NCBI GenBank assembly: GCA_015655015.1
Contig: JAATFV010000123.1
Location: 17,134-81,133, forward strand
Source of the DNA: Chitinophagales bacterium
GTDB lineage: Bacteria > Bacteroidota > Bacteroidia > Chitinophagales > Chitinophagaceae
Length of the DNA: 64,000 bases
Direction of reading: 5' to 3'
The position numbers and the translations under genes were made by a program. Shown in pieces: positions 58,280 to 64,000 of this stretch. The notes beneath the pieces were generated by a model. The model was not told the origin of the DNA, ran no database searches, and was given only the letters and a program-made list of their open reading frames with translations. Within the stretch, counting starts at the first letter, position 1, and the number at the start of each line of letters is the position of its first letter.

Positions 58280-60241
58280 CTACTCCGTATCCGTCCTTTT
58301 GAGATTGAAATTCGGCACCGGTGAAATGATCAGCGGGAATTTTTCGATCGTCACATTGGAAGGGTCCAGACCAAAGCCTCTTTCTTCAGACAGGCTCAGC
58401 TCTTTCAGCCAGAAATATAATTTCATGACCACCCGCTCGAAGAAAGGCAGCTCATTATCCTGGCTCAGGTATTTTTCCATGACGATGAACTGGAAATCAC
58501 CCACCACATTATTCCGTTCCAGCGATTCATAACGGCTGGTGATATTCACCTCCCTGTTATTCACCAGGTCTTCCACCACCTTCCGGAACATCAGGTTGAT
58601 CTTCGGCTCAATACGGAAACCCAAACGGAACTCTACCCGGATGATATCATTGGGGATGATATGGTCTACGGAATATTCTGCGGTATAAGGGTCATCCAGG
58701 GTGTCCACATGGACGAACCAATAAATATCCGATCGCTTGGGCTTCTTATTCAGAATAGAGTAGATGATCTTATGCTCGATCTCCTTCGGATTATTGGCGC
58801 TGGTCATGTATACCAGGTGCGTGGCATATTTCACGATGCTGCGGTCATTGCTCAATTCCTGTATCTGCGGGATGTAATTCTCCATCCGGACGAACTCCAC
58901 GTACCGGTTTTTGATCTTACGGGCCCTGTACCAGACATACATCACTACGAAAAGCCCTCCCCCCACGATCAGGGTGACAAACCCGCCATGGGGGAATTTG
59001 TCCAGGTTGGCGAAGAGAAAGCTCAGCTCGATGCTAAGGTACACGGCCAGGTATAGATAGATGAGCGGCCGCTGCGTCCGGCGGGATACCAGGTAATTGG
59101 CAAAAAGGATGGACGTGGCCAGCATACACAGCGTGATAGCCAGTCCATAAGCCGCCTCCATATGAGAAGAGCTGCGGAAATACAAGGTGATCCCGACGCA
59201 GCCGATGAATAACATGAAATTGATGGCCGGTATATAGGATTGGCCCCTTTCTTCTGTAGGGTAGCTGATGCGCAGCTTGGGCCAGAGGTTCAGCCGCATG
59301 CTCTCGCTGATCAGGGTGAATGACCCCGTGATCAGGGCCTGGCTGGCGATAATAGCGGCTGCCGTGGCGATAATGATCCCGGGCACGACAAACCAGGCTG
59401 GCATAATATTATAAAAGGGATTTCCCAGGTTGGTATCGAAGACCCTGCCCCGGTACTGGGCAAGCAGCCAGGCGCCCTGTCCGAGATAATTCAGGATGAG
59501 GCAGGTCTTTACATAGATCCATGAAATGCGGATATTCCCCCGGCCGCAATGGCCGAGGTCGGAATAGAGGGCTTCCGCCCCTGTTGTACAGAGGAAGACC
59601 GCTCCCAGTACCCAAAAACCCTTGGGGTAGTTGGTCAAAAGCTCGATGGCATAATAGGGGCTGAGCGCCTTGAAGATACCCAGGTCATCCAGCAGGTGGC
59701 TGGCGCCAAGGGCGCCCAGCATGAAAAACCAGATGAACATGATGGGGCCAAATAACTTGCCGATCGACTCTGTCCCGAATTGCTGGAGGAAAAAAAGGAC
59801 CACCAGGATCCCCAGAACGATATAGACGATGGTGGATTGGTCGATATACCGGAAGGCCGGCATCTGTCGCAGACCCTCGATGGCAGAAGTGACGGAGATG
59901 GGCGGAGTGATCATTCCATCCGCCAGCAGGGCGGCCCCTCCGATCATGGCCGGTAATACCAGCCATCTCTTCTGACGGCGTACCAGCGCATACAGGGAAA
60001 AAATGCCTCCTTCCCCGTTATTATCGGCTTTAAGGGTCAGCCAGACATATTTTATGGTGGTTTGCAGCGTCAATGTCCAGATGATACAGGATAAAGCGCC
60101 CAGTATCAGCTTCTCTTCGATGATCCGGCCGTGAATGATAGCGTTTAGAACGTAAAGGGGGGAGGTTCCGATGTCGCCGTAAATAATTCCTAACGCAATA
60201 ACGAGGCTTGCGAATTGTACTTTGTTGATCTGTTTGCTCAC
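58280..60241 (-). CDS. kup: Potassium uptake protein Kup
   Basis: Kup is a low-affinity K+/H+ symporter of the inner membrane. The 653 residues show the family start (LVIALGIIYGDIGTSPLYVLNAI), about twelve membrane helices in the first 430 residues, GGIFSLYALVRR, and DGMITPPISVTSAIEGL, followed by a long cytoplasmic C-terminal domain (about 440-653). The length is typical. A minus-strand promoter lies about 80 bp upstream, and the alpha/beta hydrolase gene is next downstream. Confidence 0.97.
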   Translation of the reverse strand: MSKQINKVQFASLVIALGIIYGDIGTSPLYVLNAIIHGRIIEEKLILGALSCIIWTLTLQTTIKYVWLTLKADNNGEGGIFSLYALVRRQKRWLVLPAMIGGAALLADGMITPPISVTSAIEGLRQMPAFRYIDQSTIVYIVLGILVVLFFLQQFGTESIGKLFGPIMFIWFFMLGALGASHLLDDLGIFKALSPYYAIELLTNYPKGFWVLGAVFLCTTGAEALYSDLGHCGRGNIRISWIYVKTCLILNYLGQGAWLLAQYRGRVFDTNLGNPFYNIMPAWFVVPGIIIATAAAIIASQALITGSFTLISESMRLNLWPKLRISYPTEERGQSYIPAINFMLFIGCVGITLYFRSSSHMEAAYGLAITLCMLATSILFANYLVSRRTQRPLIYLYLAVYLSIELSFLFANLDKFPHGGFVTLIVGGGLFVVMYVWYRARKIKNRYVEFVRMENYIPQIQELSNDRSIVKYATHLVYMTSANNPKEIEHKIIYSILNKKPKRSDIYWFVHVDTLDDPYTAEYSVDHIIPNDIIRVEFRLGFRIEPKINLMFRKVVEDLVNNREVNITSRYESLERNNVVGDFQFIVMEKYLSQDNELPFFERVVMKLYFWLKELSLSEERGFGLDPSNVTIEKFPLIISPVPNFNLKRTDTE

Positions 60242-60694
60242 AAATGAGGCTATTTAGTATTTGCGCTTACGGCCGGCGAACCCGGGATTCGCTCTACAGC
60301 ACCAATGCACAAAAGCACAAAGGTATAGTGAAAACGATAAACAAGGCCAAGCATTTTACAGGACCTTATAATTTTATAAAATTTTAATATTTGCCCCCCG
60401 TTTTTGGACTCCGGTCTTTTGCGGACATCCTGCCTTCCTGCTTTCCATTACTCCGTCAGGCTTCCCGGATGCCCTTGCCGGTCCCCCGCCCCGGTACGTC
60501 CCCCGGATTACCGCCCGGATTGTCCCCTGGATTGCTGGCCGGTAGTTAGCTGGTAGTTAACAGCTTGTACCTTTTAGCTATCCATAACACCTATCAAACA
60601 AACTTTTAGCTATCTTACATGATAAAGTAAATCTATCATTTTCAAGATCCGCGTTTCAATGATATCCCTTCCAAAAAGACAAGAACGATTAGCT
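60242..60694. other. 453-bp gap between kup and the secreted-protein gene
   Basis: The kup side contains its promoter. The middle (about 60396-60540) is pyrimidine-rich with loosely repeated CCCGGATT/CCCCTGGATT units and no open frame of interest. The right part has AGCT-rich words (GTTAGCTGG, AACAGCTTG, TTTTAGCTATC) like those in other gaps. No known riboswitch was recognised, including the c-di-AMP type sometimes linked to potassium transporters. Confidence 0.5.
60318..60350 (-). promoter_or_regulatory. Promoter of kup
   Basis: On the minus strand TACCTTTG (60318-60325) matches TAnnTTTG; TTG at 60342-60344 or 60348-60350 gives a 16- or 22-bp gap. The leader would be about 70 bases. Confidence 0.65.
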
Positions 60695-62212
60695 ATGAAC
60701 AGAATGCTGTCCCTGCTACTGGTATCGCTCCTGATAACACCCTGCCTGCTGAAAGCTCAACAGATCACCTATACGGAGCCTGAACGGGAGGATAGCCGGC
60801 GGACCAATTTTGAGATCATCGGTAAGATCAATGGTAATTTCCTGGTATACAAGAACAACAACTCCAGTAGCGCCATCAGTATATATGATGGTAATATGAA
60901 GCTTGTTCAGCGGGTCCCTCTTGCTTTTATGCCGGATAAATACATCAATGTCGACTTTGTAGCCTATCCGGACTATTTCTATATGATCTATGAACACCAG
61001 CGTAAGAGCATTATCCATTGCACAGCCGTTAAGCTGGATGGAATGGGGCAAAAGATAGGAGAGCCCCTCGATCTGGATACGACCCAGATCGGGTTTGCCG
61101 CTAATAATAAGATCTATACCACCGTGGTCAGCGATAACAAGCAGCGGATCATGGTTTTCAAGATCAATAGCAAAAACCCCAAAAGCTTCCTTTTCACCAC
61201 GTTCTTATTCGATTCCCAGCTGGGGTTGGTAGACAGGCATCGCATTTTCCTTCCCATGGAAGACAAAAACGAGCTGTTCACTGATTTTCTGCTCGATAAT
61301 GAAGGGCAAATGGTATTCGGAAAATTCCTGCGCAGCGGCAGCAATGACTTTATTTCCAGGGTTGCCGTCGTTACCAAGTCTGAGAAAGCGGACAGTTTTA
61401 CGGTAAAGGATATGGGCTCTGCTGACCGGATCCTGGATGAGATCAAGATAAAGGTGGATAACAATAACAAGCGTTATATCTTTACCGGGTTCTACTACAA
61501 ACAGAAGAAAGGGAATATCGAAGGGCTCTATACCGTAGTATGGGATAAGGCGACCAACCTCCGCTCAAAAGAGACCCTGACCATCTTCACGGACGAGCTC
61601 CGGGCCCAGGCGAAAAGCACGGATGCCAACCTGAAAATGGCTTTCAATGACTATTTTATCAAACATATCATCACCAAAAAAGACGGCGGTTACCTGCTGG
61701 TGAGCGAATCGCTATACACCACCTCCCGCGGCAATATGTTCAATCGCTGGGACTATATGTATAATCCCATGTACGGGCCGGGCGGATTTTATTCCCCCTA
61801 TTATTACAGCCCTTATTATAATCCCTGGAACCGCAACTACGGCAATTATGCTACCCGTTATCATGCGGAAAATATCATGGTCCTTTCTTTCGATGCGACC
61901 GGCAATATGGATTGGAGCGCGATCATTCCTAAAAGCCAGTTCGACGATGAAACGGAGAACCTGATCTCCCATCAAATGTTCAATACGGGGGGGGAGCTCC
62001 ATTTCCTGTTCAACCAGTACGAACGCCGGAATATGCTGCTCAACGACCAGAGCGTCGCCCCCGATGGAAAGGTCACCCGTTATCCCACGCTGAAGAACCT
62101 GGATAAGGGATATGATTTCATGCCCAGGTATGGCAAGCAGGTCAGCGGCTGGGAATCTATCGTCCCCTGCCTTTACAGGAACTATCTTTGTTTCGCAAAA
62201 CTTGATTTCTAA
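60695..62212 (+). CDS. Secreted beta-propeller-like protein of unknown function
   Basis: The 505-residue protein starts at ATG 60695 (MNRMLSLLLVSLLITPCLLKAQ, a signal peptide); an upstream ATG at 60659 adds 12 residues before it. The body has regularly spaced beta stretches with Asp/Asn turns (ISIYDGNMKLVQRV, IHCTAVKLDGMGQKIG, RYIFTGFYYKQKKGNIEG). These suggest repeated blades without a recognised family. A Tyr/Pro/Asn-rich loop (about 362-392) interrupts it. No catalytic motif is seen. The DUF6427 gene starts 13 bp downstream, so both are probably co-transcribed. Confidence 0.7.
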   Translation: MNRMLSLLLVSLLITPCLLKAQQITYTEPEREDSRRTNFEIIGKINGNFLVYKNNNSSSAISIYDGNMKLVQRVPLAFMPDKYINVDFVAYPDYFYMIYEHQRKSIIHCTAVKLDGMGQKIGEPLDLDTTQIGFAANNKIYTTVVSDNKQRIMVFKINSKNPKSFLFTTFLFDSQLGLVDRHRIFLPMEDKNELFTDFLLDNEGQMVFGKFLRSGSNDFISRVAVVTKSEKADSFTVKDMGSADRILDEIKIKVDNNNKRYIFTGFYYKQKKGNIEGLYTVVWDKATNLRSKETLTIFTDELRAQAKSTDANLKMAFNDYFIKHIITKKDGGYLLVSESLYTTSRGNMFNRWDYMYNPMYGPGGFYSPYYYSPYYNPWNRNYGNYATRYHAENIMVLSFDATGNMDWSAIIPKSQFDDETENLISHQMFNTGGELHFLFNQYERRNMLLNDQSVAPDGKVTRYPTLKNLDKGYDFMPRYGKQVSGWESIVPCLYRNYLCFAKLDF

Positions 62213-62225
62213 AACCTGAACCCCG

Positions 62226-63206
62226 GTGATCGGTATCTTCAAACAGAAAAATCCCGGCAATGCCCTGATATTATTGGTATATGCCCTGGTATTGAAATTT
62301 TCGATGTTCCTGCATCCGGTGGCGCCCGTCCTGCACCCGGAGGACAATTACCTTTACAGGCTCATCCTGCATGGCCTGGATTCCCTTTTTAATCATATCC
62401 CCCTTTTATATGCTATTCTGACCTTCCTGATCCTTTTTACACAGGCCACCCTGTTCAACAGGATCTGTAATCATAACAAACTATTTCCCAAGCCGAATTT
62501 TCTTCCCGGCATGGCGTATATCCTTATTACGTCCCTGCTGCCGGACTGGGGGCATTTTTCCGCCCCCCTGCTGATCAATTCGATCATGATCTGGATCTGG
62601 TATCGTATGATCGATCTGTATAACAGCAGCCGGCCGGGCTCTGCTATTTTCAATATCGGGATATGGACGGGTATTGTCTCCCTGTTATATATCCCGGCCA
62701 TGGCCTTCCTGCTCCTGGTCCTTTTCGGGCTGATCACGATGCGGCCCTTCCGCATCCGGGAATGGTTCGTGGGCCTGCTGGGCTTTACTTTTCCCTATTA
62801 TTTCCTTTTCATTGTGCTGTACCTGACAGGGAACTGGAGCTGGAAGAACATCGTCCCGCATATCGTTTTCACCATCCCTGCCATGCCCTCTTCCATCTGG
62901 ATCAGCCTGGGCATGCTCTGGCTGATAGTCCCTTTTATACTGGGCGGTTATTATGTACAGAACAACCTGAATAAAGTGCTGATACAGATCCGGAAAAGCT
63001 GGAGCCTGCTGTTATTATTTCTCCTGGTAGCCGTCGTCATTATCCTGATCAACCGCGCCGATTCTTACGAGAACTGGATCGTAATGGTGGTCCCTTTTGC
63101 TGCCTTTCATGCAGCTGCCTATTACTACCCGGCCCGTAAGACGGGACCCCTCGTATTACATTGGTTAATAGTCGCCTATATCATTGCCACGAATTATTTC
63201 ATCTGA
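62226..63206 (+). CDS. DUF6427 polytopic membrane protein
   Basis: This 326-residue protein (GTG start, MIGIFKQKNPGNALILLVYALVLKF) has about eight to ten hydrophobic helices. The conserved start 'GIFKQKNP.N' and a PLLINSIMIWIWYRM segment fit the DUF6427 family of Bacteroidota. The N-terminal part recalls glycosyltransferase-like membrane enzymes, but no active-site motif stands out. It sits 13 bp after the secreted-protein gene and upstream of purQ, which has its own promoter. Confidence 0.75.
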   Translation: MIGIFKQKNPGNALILLVYALVLKFSMFLHPVAPVLHPEDNYLYRLILHGLDSLFNHIPLLYAILTFLILFTQATLFNRICNHNKLFPKPNFLPGMAYILITSLLPDWGHFSAPLLINSIMIWIWYRMIDLYNSSRPGSAIFNIGIWTGIVSLLYIPAMAFLLLVLFGLITMRPFRIREWFVGLLGFTFPYYFLFIVLYLTGNWSWKNIVPHIVFTIPAMPSSIWISLGMLWLIVPFILGGYYVQNNLNKVLIQIRKSWSLLLLFLLVAVVIILINRADSYENWIVMVVPFAAFHAAAYYYPARKTGPLVLHWLIVAYIIATNYFI

Positions 63207-63209
63207 ATT

Positions 63210-63226
63210 TTCCCCGTTCCGGGGAA
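63210..63226 (+). other. Short hairpin after the DUF6427 gene
   Basis: TTCCCCG and CGGGGAA pair with a TTC loop just after the stop codon. There is no following T-run, so it is a weak or incomplete terminator, placed immediately before the purQ promoter. Confidence 0.45.
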
Positions 63227-63232
63227 TAGAGT

Positions 63233-63240
63233 TAATTTTG
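63233..63240 (+). promoter_or_regulatory. Promoter -7 element for purQ
   Basis: TAATTTTG matches TAnnTTTG exactly, 56 bp before the purQ ATG. No clear -33 TTG is seen at the usual distance. Confidence 0.55.
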
Positions 63241-63296
63241 TGCTGCTCCGGCAGTACAGATTGGTGCTGCCTTAGCTGTACAAAATATATTTATAC

Positions 63297-64000
63297 ATGA
63301 AGTTTGGAGTAGTCGTTTTCCCGGGTAGCAATTGCGATCGTGACATGCAGGATGCCCTGCAATATGACCTTGACCAGGAAGTCATCATGTTATGGCATAA
63401 AGATACTGACCTCAGCCGGTTCTCTACGGAAGATTGTATTGTACTGCCCGGGGGGTTCTCTTACGGTGATTACCTCCGCTGCGGAGCTATCGCCCGTTTT
63501 AGCCCGATCATGCAGAGCATCATGGAATTTGCCGGAAAAGGTGGCAAGGTGCTGGGGGTCTGCAACGGGTTCCAGATCTTATGCGAATCTCATTTACTGC
63601 CCGGAGCCCTGCTCAGAAATGCCAATCAGCAATTTATCAGCAGGAATATATGGCTGCGCGGGGAAGGCGATCAGGGAAAGCCCCTGATGATCCCCATTGC
63701 CCATGGAGAAGGCAGGTATTATGCCGACGGGAAAATACTCGATGAGCTGGAGGCAAATGGCCAGGTGATCTACCGTTATGCGGACGAAAAAGGAGAAGTC
63801 AACGCCGCCGGCAATCCCAATGGCTCCCTGCGCAATATTGCCGGGATCTGTAATAAGACCCGCAACGTTTTTGGAATGATGCCTCATCCTGAACGCGCCT
63901 GCTCGGAAGCCCTCGGGAATATAGACGGGAAGGCCATTCTAAAAACCCTTTTTATCCAGCAAAAAGAGCAGCCTGCCAGCCTGGAAGCCGGGTTTGCACA
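63297..64000 (+). CDS. purQ: Phosphoribosylformylglycinamidine synthase, glutaminase subunit (3' end beyond window)
   Basis: PurQ supplies ammonia from glutamine to PurL in purine synthesis. The frame stays open from ATG 63297 to the window edge (234 codons). It starts MKFGVVVFPGSNCDRDM, has the glutaminase nucleophile cysteine in LGVCNGFQIL, HGEGRYY, and the His-Glu pair in MMPHPERA. At this point it is near the expected full length (about 225-235 residues), so only the end is missing. A separate small PurQ implies a separate PurL elsewhere rather than the fused enzyme. Confidence 0.96.
   Translation, partial: MKFGVVVFPGSNCDRDMQDALQYDLDQEVIMLWHKDTDLSRFSTEDCIVLPGGFSYGDYLRCGAIARFSPIMQSIMEFAGKGGKVLGVCNGFQILCESHLLPGALLRNANQQFISRNIWLRGEGDQGKPLMIPIAHGEGRYYADGKILDELEANGQVIYRYADEKGEVNAAGNPNGSLRNIAGICNKTRNVFGMMPHPERACSEALGNIDGKAILKTLFIQQKEQPASLEAGFA

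Noticed and set aside
60242..60400. c-di-AMP riboswitch upstream of kup
   Set aside because: Such riboswitches are known mainly in Gram-positives and the required conserved helices were not found.

Overview
This window looks like chromosomal DNA from a member of the Bacteroidota, most likely the Chitinophagaceae and relatives. That placement is an inference from several features. Promoter -7 elements match TAnnTTTG. There is a type IX secretion sorting domain and a short AtpC paired with AtpD away from the other ATP synthase genes. FtsZ carries a Bacteroidota-type VPAYIRR C-terminal motif, and families such as DUF6427, DUF6515 and DUF4136 lipoproteins are present. No tRNA, rRNA, CRISPR array or recognisable insertion sequence was found.

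Layout. 1-3282: end of an RND adaptor and its RND pump. 3299-6082 (minus): an AAA ATPase fused to a nuclease-like domain, with 52-bp repeats upstream, and a YghO-like GNAT-fold protein. 6227-8001: atpD-atpC. 8234-9521: a DUF4136 lipoprotein gene broken by an in-frame TAG, then a beta-barrel protein. 9577-14008: AlgH-like protein, orphan histidine kinase, queA and an Rpn-like nuclease. 14202-31440: the division and cell wall (dcw) cluster mraZ-rsmH-ftsL-ftsI-murE-mraY-murD-ftsW-murG-murC-ftsQ-ftsA-ftsZ, lacking murF and ddl. 31569-34259: an SDR39U1 epimerase-like protein and an ABC-2 transporter pair. 34295-40055 (minus): an envelope operon of three paralogous secreted tail-collar proteins, a subtilase with a CUB domain, and a T9SS-sorted protein. 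40250-40915: a metzincin protease.

41028-48156 (minus): a FadN/FadB-type bifunctional enzyme, two small orphan proteins, metG and a secreted protein. 48208-50302: two tandem LD-carboxypeptidases. 50337-53647: a deaminase, an OmpA-like lipoprotein and two secreted proteins. 53840-56449: divergent katA and oxyR with a clear OxyR operator. 56497-60241: an FkbM methyltransferase, an alpha/beta hydrolase and Kup. 60695-64000: a secreted protein, a DUF6427 membrane protein and the start of purQ.

The core of the window is one division and peptidoglycan programme. MraZ probably regulates the cluster through 10-bp repeats just upstream. MurE, MurD and MurC (with MurF elsewhere) build the precursor, MraY and MurG make the lipid-linked intermediates, FtsW and FtsI polymerise and cross-link, and FtsA, FtsZ, FtsL and FtsQ form the divisome. 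Several proteins in the cluster carry low-complexity tails or in-frame repeats (MraZ, MurC, FtsQ, FtsZ). The most unusual loci are the collar-protein/subtilase operon, the minisatellite inside murC, the ATPase-nuclease gene with 52-bp repeats, and the structured spacer between mraY and murD.
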